Assembly (NCBI RefSeq): GCF_012273895.1
Contig: NC_052110.1
Location: 1,736,001 to 1,800,000 of the forward strand
Length of the DNA stretch: 64,000 nt
Reading direction: 5' to 3'
Origin: Zerene cesonia
Taxonomy: Eukaryota > Arthropoda > Insecta > Lepidoptera > Pieridae
How positions within the stretch are numbered: position 1 is the stretch's first letter; each line of letters opens with the position of its first letter. The notes under the pieces are model-generated. The model worked only from the letters and a program-made list of their open reading frames with translations. It did no database searches and had not been told where the DNA came from. Positions 47,819 through 59,401 of the stretch are shown here, in pieces. Both the position numbers and the translations under genes were made by a program.

Positions 47819-48592
47819 TGAACACGTAATGCTGTAAGCGAAATTGAAATATTACCAACGTCATCTTTCCAAAGATAATGCAATTATTTGTTTCGACACA
47901 GTCCACAGATTTAAATGAAAAATGACTGTATTTGTGTAATAATTGCATATTTTTTTTTTTAATTTGATCAGTTATCGCTATAAGTCCTCTTTCTACTTTA
48001 CAGAAGTTGTAATCTAAGAATTATAATAGTTTGTATATTGTTTGCTACTTACACAACTTATAATTGGAAACATGAAGACTCGACTATACTGATTGATTTA
48101 ATGAGTTTCATACACCGTCTTTATAGAAAATTCAATTTAAGTGGCTTGCTTGTTATTTAGAGAACAACCATCTGAAAATTTAGAAAAATTTTACGGACTA
48201 TTCTTCAATCCATTTCTTCTATGTATAATGTTTTCTTCATTATTCGTATATACCGCCAGATGCATTTCCTTATACGTTTCATAAAAGTATACGTTTTGTA
48301 AAATTTATCCATCAACTTCTTATATATATCTAATATCTTCGGTTAGTCGAATTTTTAATTTTATTTGTCCTTCGCCGATGACTTTCAAATTTGTACATTT
48401 AGACTCAAATAGTCGCCTTAGAGCTTTCATTCGACCGTACATTATATCTAATAAGATTATGCTTGGTAAATAACTCAAATCGATTGATAGAGGCACTGCA
48501 ATTAATATGTGAATATCGATAGGATAGTTAATAAAACATTTGTAGATGGCAGGACTTTCAAAAAGTAAAAAGGTCGCTCCAAAAACGTACGT
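47819..48592 (-). pseudogene. Relic R1 of an A-type gustatory receptor
   Basis: It matches GR-A exon 1 (3' half, 48254-48592), exon 2 (about 48110-48172) and the start of exon 3 (near 47819-47828). It is dead: a 2-base change in length in exon 1 (near the CTTCGGTTAGTCG segment) shifts the frame, exon 2 reads ATG GTT GTT CTC TAA, and exon 3 is cut off after about three codons by a local deletion. The 5' half of exon 1 and the promoter are missing: sequence passes straight from GR-A position about 42397 to about 43525. The same joint is found in R2, R3 and R4. Confidence 0.8.
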
Positions 48593-49027
48593 TTAAAAGG
48601 ATATTGCCGTCGTTCGGTCCTGTTTTAGATTCTGGAATAGTAACTCCCTCACAGGAACGTTGGTGGCCTTTTTCATTTTTACTGTTTTTTTTTTTCACAA
48701 CGTGTGGTTTTATACATTAATATCACATCTAGACGTAAAAACACTAAGCAAATATATTTACACCTTACTTCACTACATTCCCTTTACTACTTTTATTTTA
48801 CTACAAACTACTACTGCTCTAAATGCGCAAGTATGTTTGTGTTTCTTTCACGTCGCTACGAATTTAACGGTATAATTTTTTCATCATGACTGGTTTCATG
48901 TCTGGCATTTTTAGTCAAAGGTAACATATTTATTGTTTAGTTGAAATTTCACATATGAAGGGACCCATGTTAAGATAAAATTTTGTGCCCAACAAACACA
49001 CAAACACAGGTGCTTTGATAAATATTT

Positions 49028-51517
49028 TTAAGAAAGCTTGAAGCGAATATTTCTAAACTGTAAAAGAACAACCAAATGATTAATGCAAATGCCTATAAAC
49101 TCAATAGACATGGATAGATTCAGAGGTATTCCTCTACATAGACAGAAGCTCACTGGCCGATGTTTCACGTACAAATACGCGTTCCGTTTTACAAGCGAAA
49201 GTTCTTCATCTAAAAATACAAGAAATATATTAATACAACAAATCTCTATAAGTATATTTCAATTATATAGCAAATAAGAATTAGTCTCACCATCGCAAAA
49301 CATCGTTTGTTTCCACAGAATTTTCAAGATCTTTTCGTACTCATTATGAATCGATTCAGATAAATACGCCGGCACTAAAAGCATGATTAGCATTTCTTTT
49401 ATTTTCAATAGAAATGGTATCGTTCCTACCAAACCCTGAAAACATTTAATGTATCTTAAATTTCCATCGAAAACCAAGAGTTTTAAGAAGGAATGGACTA
49501 GAAAGGGTGAAGACCAGGAAACGGACTTCTGGCTGTTTTGAAATGTAACAGTTGTTCAATATTTTGGCTGTACTGATTTATAGATAGGTTGAATATTATT
49601 AACTGCCAATTACGAGGAATAAAGATATAAAAAGCTTTTTATACTGCAATGTTAATTCCTATAAAAAAATATTAGTGGAGAAATGCAATATTTTATACTT
49701 TTCGGAACTAGATATAATTACGTCTGACTAATTCTTTCTCTGTACTTACCCTATTGACGAAAATACCAACTGCCGAATAAATAGAAAACAAACCTTTTGG
49801 GTAACATTCGACCATGATTATCAGTATCTGAAATTAACAAATAAATTATTACGTTATCTTCAAATGTTATTACCAAGACCTTACCACCCCTACTATGCCA
49901 TAAATCATAAATGGGAAACCATGTATTTTTTTATGTTTCGCTTTCTTTGAGTCATACTACATAAAATACTTTACTATCTAGCCTTCTATCTCCAAACACA
50001 TTATTAATCATATCATAAATTGGCACCATTGCAATGTGNNNNNNNNNNNNNNNNNNNNNNNNNNNNNNNNNNNNNNNNNNNNNNNNNNNNNNNNNNNNNN
50101 NNNNNNNNNNNNNNNNNNNNNNNNNNNNNNNNNNNNNNNNNNNNNNNNNNNNNNNNNNNNNNNNNNNNNNNNNNNNNNNNNNNNNNNNNNNNNNNNNNNN
50201 NNNNNNNNNNNNNNNNNNNNNNNNNNNNNNNNNNNNNNNNNNNNNNNNNNNNNNNNNNNNNNNNNNNNNNNNNNNNNNNNNNNNNNNNNNNNNNNNNNNN
50301 NNNNNNNNNNNNNNNNNNNNNNNNNNNNNNNNNNNNNNNNNNNNNNNNNNNNNNNNNNNNNNNNNNNNNNNNNNNNNNNNNNNNNNNNNNNNNNNNNNNN
50401 NNNNNNNNNNNNNNNNNNNNNNNNNNNNNNNNNNNNNNNNNNNNNNNNNNNNNNNNNNNNNNNNNNNNNNNNNNNNNNNNNNNNNNNNNNNNNNNNNNNN
50501 NNNNNNNNNNNNNNNNNNNNNNNNNNNNNNNNNNNNNNNNNNNNNNNNNNNNNNNNNNNNNNNNNNNNNNNNNNNNNNNNNNNNNNNNNNNNNNNNNNNN
50601 NNNNNNNNNNNNNNNNNNNNNNNNNNNNNNNNNNNNNNNNNNNNNNNNNNNNNNNNNNNNNNNNNNNNNNNNNNNNNNNNNNNNNNNNNNNNNNNNNNNN
50701 NNNNNNNNNNNNNNNNNNNNNNNNNNNNNNNNNNNNNNNNNNNNNNNNNNNNNNNNNNNNNNNNNNNNNNNNNNNNNNNNNNNNNNNNNNNNNNNNNNNN
50801 NNNNNNNNNNNNNNNNNNNNNNNNNNNNNNNNNNNNNNNNNNNNNNNNNNNNNNNNNNNNNNNNNNNNNNNNNNNNNNNNNNNNNNNNNNNNNNNNNNNN
50901 NNNNNNNNNNNNNNNNNNNNNNNNNNNNNNNNNNNNNNNNNNNNNNNNNNNNNNNNNNNNNNNNNNNNNNNNNNNNNNNNNNNNNNNNNNNNNNNNNNNN
51001 NNNNNNNNNNNNNNNNNNNNNNNNNNNNNNNNNNNNNNGACGATAACGACATCGATATTAAAACAACAGGCAATATGGGTTTCAAATCGAATATCAATTG
51101 AAAGAAGTAGATAGTTACGGTTATGTCTATCGGTACTATAAAGATAATGTATGCAATCATACGTTTCGATATTATTAGAGATTCGGTTCCCAATAACTCA
51201 TCTATCTTCTTAATAGATACAAAAAATGTTACTATATTGTCTTGAAAGAACATTGATGTAACTACAGCACATATGAACTCAATAGGAGTATAAAAGTATG
51301 GACTTAAATAGTCATTGTTCGCTAACTTCATAACAAAAACGAATAGAATGCTAGATATTGTCACGCAATATATAATTTTGAATATTTTTTTTGATTTCAA
51401 TACGTCCGAGTAATAATGACCGGTGAACAATCGGTACACCATCAGTATTTTGTATAAGTTGCAACGCTTTATAGAAATACTCTCCCGAAAACTATTATTT
51501 AGTCGTGGTATGTCCAT
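49028..51517 (-). CDS. GR-C, gustatory receptor (B-type, gap in exon 1)
   Basis: Exon 1 is visible from 51517 to 51039 (about 159 codons, ending MSLS), the rest being in the gap. Exon 2 is 49827-49750, exon 3 49435-49291 and exon 4 49209-49028, with the same phases and lengths (78, 145, 182) as GR-B and GR-F. Exon 1 starts MDIPRLNNSF; exon 2 ends GIFVNR instead of FVKK; exon 4 ends with NHLVVLLQF, so the TY position of the family motif is NH here. Nothing visible is broken, so the gene is probably intact, with about 70 codons hidden. It is nearly identical to GR-D over exons 2-4 and the intervening introns, which implies a very recent duplication or collapse of two haplotypes into tandem. Role as for GR-B. 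Confidence 0.75.
50039..51038. other. Assembly gap, 1000 N, in GR-C
   Basis: It hides the 3' third of exon 1 and the start of intron 1. By comparison with GR-F only about 300 bases should be missing, so the length is a placeholder. Confidence 0.97.
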
Positions 51518-52084
51518 TGTGAGTGAACCATCGGTTTCTAATGAGAATTATGTACTGAATACAACAAGCTACTGTTTCTCATTATGTTAAGTGAACATTA
51601 TTAGTGTTATTATATAGTATTTCATGTATATTAGATATGACTATTGACGGTAATGAAATAAATAATGAATCACACTTATTTAAAAAAGAGGCAATTTGTA
51701 TTTTAATATCATATTTTACTTTAAATGAAAGTAGAAATGTAAAAATGTGGATTTGAAGAAAAAAAGTCTGAAAGAAATACATACAAGTCATATTTTGCAT
51801 ACATCAATTGTGTATAACTGCATTTCAGTAATTGGAAGATAAGTGATACAAATACCGCATTGATTTGAAACTAAACATTTGAATTTCAATATGACCCCTC
51901 ACTGAAACAATTTCAATATAAGTTACGTATATCACGTGTACGGAAAAAGCCTCTCCAGTGAATAATAACGCAAAAGTTTATATAACAAAGAGGTCGTTAT
52001 AGTTTTATGTAACAACAGCTTTACTCAAGTTGAAAGGCTAATTTTATAAGCATATTCTGTATTGCTTATAAAATTGGCGGGAAG
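51518..52084 (-). promoter_or_regulatory. Conserved upstream block of the B-type GR genes
   Basis: Sequence 5' of GR-C (51518-51890) is closely matched upstream of GR-F (62529-62900), and its first part upstream of GR-B (47519-47600): shared pieces include AATGAGAATTATGTACTGAA and CAACAAGCTACTGT. The further part (TATCACGTGTACGGAAAAAG, with the E-box palindrome CACGTG) is also present at 59265-59290. Regulatory sites for sensory-neuron expression would be expected here, but the block is also simply part of the duplication unit. Confidence 0.35.
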
Positions 52085-52094
52085 NNNNNNNNNN
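52085..52094. other. Ten-N join between near-identical sequences
   Basis: The 201 bases before the join (51884-52084) recur as 196 bases after it (52095-52290), differing by a 5-base indel near the end (GCTAATTTTATAAGCATA versus GCTAATATGCATA). A minimal gap between overlapping ends that differ slightly suggests two alleles or two array copies placed side by side. Confidence 0.9.
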
Positions 52095-52264
52095 TTTCAA
52101 TATGACCCCTCACTGAAACAATTTCAATATAAGTTACGTATATCACGTGTACGGAAAAAGCCTCTCCAGTGAATAATAACGCAAAAGTTTATATAACAAA
52201 GAGGTCGTTATAGTTTTATGTAACAACAGCTTTACTCAAGTTGAAAGGCTAATATGCATATTCT

Positions 52265-53104
52265 GTATTGCTTATAAAATTGGCGGGAAGATTAAAAACA
52301 TTGTCTGCTGCAATTTTAAGGCATACATCATTATGAACACGTAATGCTGTAAGCGAAATTGAAATATTACCAACGTCATCTTTCCAAAGATAATGCAATT
52401 GTTTGTTTCGACGCAGTCCACAGATTTAAATGAAAAATAACTGTATTTGTGTAATAATCGTATAATATTTTAAATTTAATCAATTATCGCTATAAATCCT
52501 CTTTCTACTTTACAGAAGTTGTAATCTAAGAATTATAATAGTGAGTATATTGTTTGCTACTTACACAACTTATAATTGGAAACATGAAGACTCGACTATA
52601 CTGATTGATTTAATGAGTTTCATACACCGTCGTTATAGAAAATTCAATTTAAGTGGCTTGCTTGTTACTTAGAGAACAACCATATGAAAATTTAGAAAAA
52701 TTTTACGGACTATTCTTCAATCCATTTCTTCTATGTATAATGTTTTCTTCATTATTCGTATATACCGCCAGCTGCATTTCCTTATACGTTTCATAAGAGT
52801 ATACGTTTCGTAAAATTTATCCATCAATTTCTTATATATATCTAAAAGCTTCGGTTAGTCGAATTTTTAATTTTATTTTTCCTTCGCGGATGACTTTCAA
52901 ATTTGTACATTTAGACTCAAAAAGTCGCCTTAGAGCTTTCATTCGACCGTACATTATATCTAATAAGATTATGCTTGGTAAATAACTCAAATCGATTGAT
53001 AGAGGCACTGCAATTAATATGTGAATATCGATAGGATAGTTAATAAAACGTTTGTAGATGGCAGGACTTTCAAAAAGTAAAAAGATCGCTCCAAAAACGT
53101 ACGT
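52265..53104 (-). pseudogene. Relic R2 of an A-type gustatory receptor
   Basis: Exon 3 homology starts at 52346 (HYVFIMMYALKLQQ) and runs into a TAA stop at 52272-52274. Exon 2 (about 52620-52683) has the stop ATG GTT GTT CTC TAA, and its acceptor AG has mutated to AT. The exon 1 fragment ends at the shared deletion joint near 53104. It retains more of exon 3 than R1. Confidence 0.8.
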
Positions 53105-53566
53105 TTAAAAGGATATTGCTGTCGTTCGGTCCTGTTTTAGATTCTGGAATAGTAACTGCCTCACAGGAACGTTGGTGGCCTTTTTCATTTTTACTGTTTT
53201 TTTTCACAACGTGTGGTTTTATAATAAAGGCATACTTTGCATAACGCTTTTTTACATTAATATCACATCTAGACGTAAAACACTAAGCAAACATATTTAC
53301 ACCTTACTACACTACATTCCCTTTACTACTTTTATTCTACTACAAACTACTACTGCTCTAAATGTGCAAGTATGTTTATGTTTCTTTCACGTTGCTACGA
53401 ATGTAACGGTATAATTCTGTCATCATGACTGGTTTCATGTCTTGCTTTTTTAGTCAAAGGTAACATATTTATTGCTAAGTTGAATTTTCACAAATGAAGG
53501 GACCTATGTAAAGATAGGATTTTTTGCCAAGCAAACTCACAAACACAAGTGCTTTGATAAATATTT

Positions 53567-54366
53567 TTAAGAAAGCTTGAAGCGAATATTTCTAAACTGT
53601 AAAAGAACAACCAAATGATTAATGCAAATGCCTATAAACTCAATAGACATGGATAGATTCAGAGGTATTCCTCTACATAAACAGAAGCTCACTGGCCGAT
53701 GTTTCACGTACAAATACGCGTTCCGTTTTACAAGCGAAAGTTCTTCATCTAAAAATACAAGAAATATATTAATACAACAAATCTCTATAAGTATATTACA
53801 ATTATATAGCAAATGAGAATTAGTCTCACCATCGCAAAACATCGTTTGTTTCCACAGAATTTTCAAGATCTTTTCGTACTCATTATGAATCGATTCAGAT
53901 AAATACGCCGGCACTAAAAGCATGATTAGCATTTCTTTTATTTTCAATAGAAATGGTATCGTTCCTACCAAACCCTGAAACCATTTAATGTATCTTAAAT
54001 TTCCATCGAAAACCAAGAGTTTTAAGAAGGAATGAACTAGAAGGGGTGAAGACCAGGAAACGGACTTCCGGCTGTTTTGAAATGTAACAGTTGTTCAATA
54101 TTTTGGCTGTACTGATTTATAGATAGGTTGAATATTATTAACTGCCAATTACGAGGAATAAAGATATAAAAAGCTTTTTATACTGCAATGTTAATTCCTA
54201 TAAAAAAATATTAGTGGAGAAATGCAATATTTTATACTTTTCGGAACTAGATATAATTACGTCTGACTAATTCTTTCTCTGTACTTACCCTATTGACGAA
54301 AATACCAACTGCCGAATAAATAGAAAACAAACCTTTTGGGTAACATTCGACCATGATTATCAGTAT
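53567..54366 (-). CDS. GR-D, gustatory receptor (B-type), exons 2-4 only
   Basis: Exon 2 is 54366-54289, exon 3 53974-53830 and exon 4 53748-53567, with the usual phases and lengths. Exon 1 is not visible: the sequence between 54367 and the gap at 54616 is intron 1, and the far side of the gap is a differently oriented contig. The exons are intact and almost the same as GR-C. Intron 3 happens to be open in the same frame, so a single 149-codon frame (53567-54016) runs across exon 3, intron 3 and exon 4; this is a read-through, not the gene model. Intron 1 carries a short TTC-rich insertion (about 54525-54537) absent from GR-C. Confidence 0.7.
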
Positions 54367-54615
54367 CTGAAATTAACAAATAAATTATTACGTTATCTTC
54401 AAATGTTATTACCAAGACCTTACCACCCCTACTATGCCATAAATCATAAATGGGAAACCATGTATTTTTTTTATGTTTCGCTTTCTTTGAGTCATACTAC
54501 ATAAAATACTTTACTATCTAGCCTTCTTCTTCTTTTATTCTATCTCCAAACACATTATTAATCATATCATAAATTGGCACCATTGCAATGTGAAAGGAAA
54601 ACAGTGAAATAAATA

Positions 54616-55615
54616 NNNNNNNNNNNNNNNNNNNNNNNNNNNNNNNNNNNNNNNNNNNNNNNNNNNNNNNNNNNNNNNNNNNNNNNNNNNNNNNNNNNNN
54701 NNNNNNNNNNNNNNNNNNNNNNNNNNNNNNNNNNNNNNNNNNNNNNNNNNNNNNNNNNNNNNNNNNNNNNNNNNNNNNNNNNNNNNNNNNNNNNNNNNNN
54801 NNNNNNNNNNNNNNNNNNNNNNNNNNNNNNNNNNNNNNNNNNNNNNNNNNNNNNNNNNNNNNNNNNNNNNNNNNNNNNNNNNNNNNNNNNNNNNNNNNNN
54901 NNNNNNNNNNNNNNNNNNNNNNNNNNNNNNNNNNNNNNNNNNNNNNNNNNNNNNNNNNNNNNNNNNNNNNNNNNNNNNNNNNNNNNNNNNNNNNNNNNNN
55001 NNNNNNNNNNNNNNNNNNNNNNNNNNNNNNNNNNNNNNNNNNNNNNNNNNNNNNNNNNNNNNNNNNNNNNNNNNNNNNNNNNNNNNNNNNNNNNNNNNNN
55101 NNNNNNNNNNNNNNNNNNNNNNNNNNNNNNNNNNNNNNNNNNNNNNNNNNNNNNNNNNNNNNNNNNNNNNNNNNNNNNNNNNNNNNNNNNNNNNNNNNNN
55201 NNNNNNNNNNNNNNNNNNNNNNNNNNNNNNNNNNNNNNNNNNNNNNNNNNNNNNNNNNNNNNNNNNNNNNNNNNNNNNNNNNNNNNNNNNNNNNNNNNNN
55301 NNNNNNNNNNNNNNNNNNNNNNNNNNNNNNNNNNNNNNNNNNNNNNNNNNNNNNNNNNNNNNNNNNNNNNNNNNNNNNNNNNNNNNNNNNNNNNNNNNNN
55401 NNNNNNNNNNNNNNNNNNNNNNNNNNNNNNNNNNNNNNNNNNNNNNNNNNNNNNNNNNNNNNNNNNNNNNNNNNNNNNNNNNNNNNNNNNNNNNNNNNNN
55501 NNNNNNNNNNNNNNNNNNNNNNNNNNNNNNNNNNNNNNNNNNNNNNNNNNNNNNNNNNNNNNNNNNNNNNNNNNNNNNNNNNNNNNNNNNNNNNNNNNNN
55601 NNNNNNNNNNNNNNN
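54616..55615. other. Assembly gap, 1000 N, with a strand switch
   Basis: Left of the gap is GR-D intron 1 (gene on the minus strand); right of it is GR-E exon 1 (gene on the plus strand). No sequence supports the join, and GR-D exon 1 is missing. Confidence 0.97.
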
Positions 55616-57297
55616 GAAATCAAAAAAAATATTCAAAATTATATATTGTGTGATATTGTCTAGCATTCTATTCGTTTTTGTTACGAAGATGTCAACCAAA
55701 AATTTTTTAAGTCCATACTTTTATACTCCTATTGAGTTCATATGTGCTGTAGTTACATCAATGTTCTTTCAAGACAATATAGTAAATTTTTTTGTGTCTA
55801 TTAAGAAAATAGATGAGTTATTGGGAACGGAATCTCATATAATATCGAAACGTATAATTGCATACATTATCTTTATTGTACCGATAGACATAACCGTAAC
55901 TGTCTACTTCCTTCAATTGATTTTCGAATTGAAATCTAAATTGGCTGCTGTTTTAATATTGATGTCATTATCGTCCAGTTATATTCCAAATGTTATATTA
56001 TTGGATGTAATGCATGACCGCCTGAGATCACTGAGAAAGCTGTTCGAACGTAAATATATCAATTTTAATGTAATTGGCAAAGATCAAATAAAATTCAAAA
56101 TCATGCACGTCAGAAAGAGCGTGCTGATTTATGAGATGTTGTTAAATGAGTTCGCCAGAACTGGCAAAGACCTGCAGATTTGGGTAAATCATTCTAATGT
56201 TTTAAATTCAAAAGTGTGTTTATTTATTTCACTGTTTTCCTTTCACATTGCAATGGTGCCAATTTATGATATGATTAATAATGTGTTTGGAGATAGAAGG
56301 CTAGGTAGTAAAGTATTTTATGTACTATGACTCAAAGAAAGCAAAACTTAAAAAAAAAAAAATGGTTTCTCATTTATAATATAAGGTAAGGCTTTGGTAA
56401 TAAAATTTGAGGATAACGTCATAAGTTTGTTCATTTCAGATACTGATAATCATGGTCGAATGTTACCCGAAAGGTTTGTTTTCTGTTTATACGGCAGTTC
56501 GTATTTTCGTCAAAAAGGTAAGTACAGAGAATAAATTGGTCAGACATAATTATATCTAGTTCCGAGAAGTATGAAATGAAAAGAATGAAATATTGCATTT
56601 CTCCAATAATTTCTTTATAGGAATTAAACTCTGCATTATCAAAAGCTTTTTAAATCTTTATTACTCATAATTAGCAGTGAATAATATTTATTACTTATCT
56701 AATAAATCATTACAGCCAAAATATTGAACAACAGTCACATTTCAAAACATCCGGAGGCCCGTTTTCTGGTCTTCACCCTTTCTAGTCCATTCCTTCTTAA
56801 AACTCTTGGTTTTCGATGGAAATTTAAGATAAATTAAACGGTTTCAGGGTTTGGTAGGAACGATACCATTTCTATTGAAAATAAAAGAAATGCTTTTAGT
56901 GCCGGCGTATTTATCTGAATCGATTCATAATGAGTACGAGAAGATCTTGAAAATTCTGTGGAAACAAACGATGTTTTGCGATGGTGAGACATATCGCAAA
57001 CTTTAAATTAATGTATCTAGAATTCTTTAAAGCTACATATCTCATTCTCATTTGCTTTATAATTGTAATATACTTATAGAGCTTTGTTGTATTAATATAT
57101 TTCCTGTATTTTTAGATGAAGAACTTTCGCTTGTAAAACGGAACGCGTATTTGTACGTGAAACATCGGCCAGTGAGCTTCTGTCTATGTAGAGGAATACC
57201 TCTGAATCTATCCATGTCTATTGAGTTTATGGGCATTTGTATTAGTCATTTGGTTGTCCTTTTACAGTTTAGAAATGTTCGCATTAAGCTTTCTTAA
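55616..57297 (+). CDS. GR-E, gustatory receptor (B-type), 5' end in gap
   Basis: Exon 1 is visible from 55617 to 56183 (189 codons, beginning KSKKIFKIIY; about 40 codons are lost in the gap). Exon 2 is 56440-56517, exon 3 56848-56983 and exon 4 57116-57297, ending SHLVVLLQF plus a tail. Exon 3 is 136 rather than 145 nt: a 9-base in-frame deletion removes Leu-Ile-Met from the TM6 helix, so the receptor may be altered but is not frameshifted. Exon 1 is mosaic: mostly like GR-F but with KLAAVLI, as in GR-B, where GR-F has ILPVVLI. It is the only array member on the plus strand, very probably because its contig was placed backwards (see findings). Otherwise no stops are seen. Confidence 0.75.
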
Positions 57298-57759
57298 AAA
57301 TATTTATCAAAGCACTTGTGTTTGTGAGTTTGCTTGGCAAAAAATCCTATCTTTACATAGGTCCCTTCATTTGTGAAAATTCAACTTAGCAATAAATATG
57401 TTACCTTTGACTAAAAAAGCAAGACATGAAACCAGTCATGATGACAGAATTATACCGTTATATTCGTAGCAACGTGAAAGAAACATAAACATACTTGCGC
57501 ATTTAGAGCAGTAGTAGTTTGTAGTAGAATAAAAGTAGTAAAGGGAATGTAGTGAAGTAAGGTGTAAATATATTTGCTTAGTGTTTTACGTCTAGATGTG
57601 ATATTAATGTAAAAAAGCGTTATGCAAAGTATGCCTTTATTATAAAACCACACGTTGTGAATAAAACAGTAAAAATGAAAAAACCACCGACGTTCCTATG
57701 AGGGAGTTACTATTCCAGAATCTAAAACAGGATCGAACGACAGCAATATCATTTTAAAC

Positions 57760-58080
57760 GTACGTTTTTGGTGTGACCTTTTTACTTTTTGAAAGTCCTG
57801 CCATCCACAAATGTTTTATTAACTATCCTATCGATATTCACATATTAATTGCAGTGCCTCTAACAATCGACTTGAGTTATTTACCAAGTAAAATCTTATA
57901 AGATATAATGTACGGTCGAATGAAAGCTCTAAGGCGACTATTCGAGTCTAAATGTACAAATTTTGAAAGTCATCGGCGAAGGACAAATAAAATTTAAAAT
58001 TCGACTAACCGAAGCCATTAGATATATATAAGAAGTTGATGGATAAATTTTACAAAAGCGTATACTTTTATGAAACGTAT
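57760..58080 (+). pseudogene. Relic R3 of an A-type gustatory receptor
   Basis: Plus-strand homology to GR-A exon 1 (for example RMKALRRLFES remains readable) starts at the shared deletion joint and stops abruptly at 58080, where the sequence changes to 97 bases of unrelated, GC-richer DNA (58081-58176) up to the gap. Indels break the frame (an extra base in the AATTTTGAAAGTC segment and the deletion near CGACTAACCGAAG). The foreign tail may be a transposon insertion or a chimeric contig end. Confidence 0.75.
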
Positions 58081-58176
58081 TCGCTCAGTGCGAAGCCTTG
58101 GTGGGGAGAAACTGATTTACCGTCAGCGCTACCCGTGGCTATATCCGAAACTACGGGGGGCTGTTTTTATGTTTCG

Positions 58177-59176
58177 NNNNNNNNNNNNNNNNNNNNNNNN
58201 NNNNNNNNNNNNNNNNNNNNNNNNNNNNNNNNNNNNNNNNNNNNNNNNNNNNNNNNNNNNNNNNNNNNNNNNNNNNNNNNNNNNNNNNNNNNNNNNNNNN
58301 NNNNNNNNNNNNNNNNNNNNNNNNNNNNNNNNNNNNNNNNNNNNNNNNNNNNNNNNNNNNNNNNNNNNNNNNNNNNNNNNNNNNNNNNNNNNNNNNNNNN
58401 NNNNNNNNNNNNNNNNNNNNNNNNNNNNNNNNNNNNNNNNNNNNNNNNNNNNNNNNNNNNNNNNNNNNNNNNNNNNNNNNNNNNNNNNNNNNNNNNNNNN
58501 NNNNNNNNNNNNNNNNNNNNNNNNNNNNNNNNNNNNNNNNNNNNNNNNNNNNNNNNNNNNNNNNNNNNNNNNNNNNNNNNNNNNNNNNNNNNNNNNNNNN
58601 NNNNNNNNNNNNNNNNNNNNNNNNNNNNNNNNNNNNNNNNNNNNNNNNNNNNNNNNNNNNNNNNNNNNNNNNNNNNNNNNNNNNNNNNNNNNNNNNNNNN
58701 NNNNNNNNNNNNNNNNNNNNNNNNNNNNNNNNNNNNNNNNNNNNNNNNNNNNNNNNNNNNNNNNNNNNNNNNNNNNNNNNNNNNNNNNNNNNNNNNNNNN
58801 NNNNNNNNNNNNNNNNNNNNNNNNNNNNNNNNNNNNNNNNNNNNNNNNNNNNNNNNNNNNNNNNNNNNNNNNNNNNNNNNNNNNNNNNNNNNNNNNNNNN
58901 NNNNNNNNNNNNNNNNNNNNNNNNNNNNNNNNNNNNNNNNNNNNNNNNNNNNNNNNNNNNNNNNNNNNNNNNNNNNNNNNNNNNNNNNNNNNNNNNNNNN
59001 NNNNNNNNNNNNNNNNNNNNNNNNNNNNNNNNNNNNNNNNNNNNNNNNNNNNNNNNNNNNNNNNNNNNNNNNNNNNNNNNNNNNNNNNNNNNNNNNNNNN
59101 NNNNNNNNNNNNNNNNNNNNNNNNNNNNNNNNNNNNNNNNNNNNNNNNNNNNNNNNNNNNNNNNNNNNNNNNNNNN
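58177..59176. other. Assembly gap, 1000 N, with a second strand switch
   Basis: Left of it is plus-strand array sequence ending in foreign DNA; right of it (from 59177) is the upstream block of a minus-strand B-type gene whose exon 1 would be to the left. This fits GR-E if the preceding contig is turned around. Confidence 0.97.
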
Positions 59177-59401
59177 AAGGTAAGTGATACAAATACCGCA
59201 TTGATTTGAAACTAAACATTTGAATTTCAATATGACCCCTCACTGAAACAATTTTAACATAAGTTACGTATATCACGTGTACGGAAAAAGCCTCTCCAGT
59301 GAATAATAATGCAAAAGTTTATATAACAAAGAGGTCGTTATAGTTTTATGTAACAACAGCTTTACTCAAATTGAAAGGCTAATATGCATATTCTGTATTG
59401 C

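Noticed and set aside
49083..49277. Plus-strand frame MQMPINSIDMDR... (also 53622-53816)
   Set aside because: It is the antisense of GR-C and GR-D exon 4. Exon 4 has the correct phase, splice acceptor and GR motif on the minus strand.
57450..57653. Frames MWFYNKGILCIT... and relatives at 48660, 53172 and 60366
   Set aside because: They lie in the noncoding spacer between a relic and exon 4 of the next B-type gene. Frames vary between copies and the spacer shows free indels.
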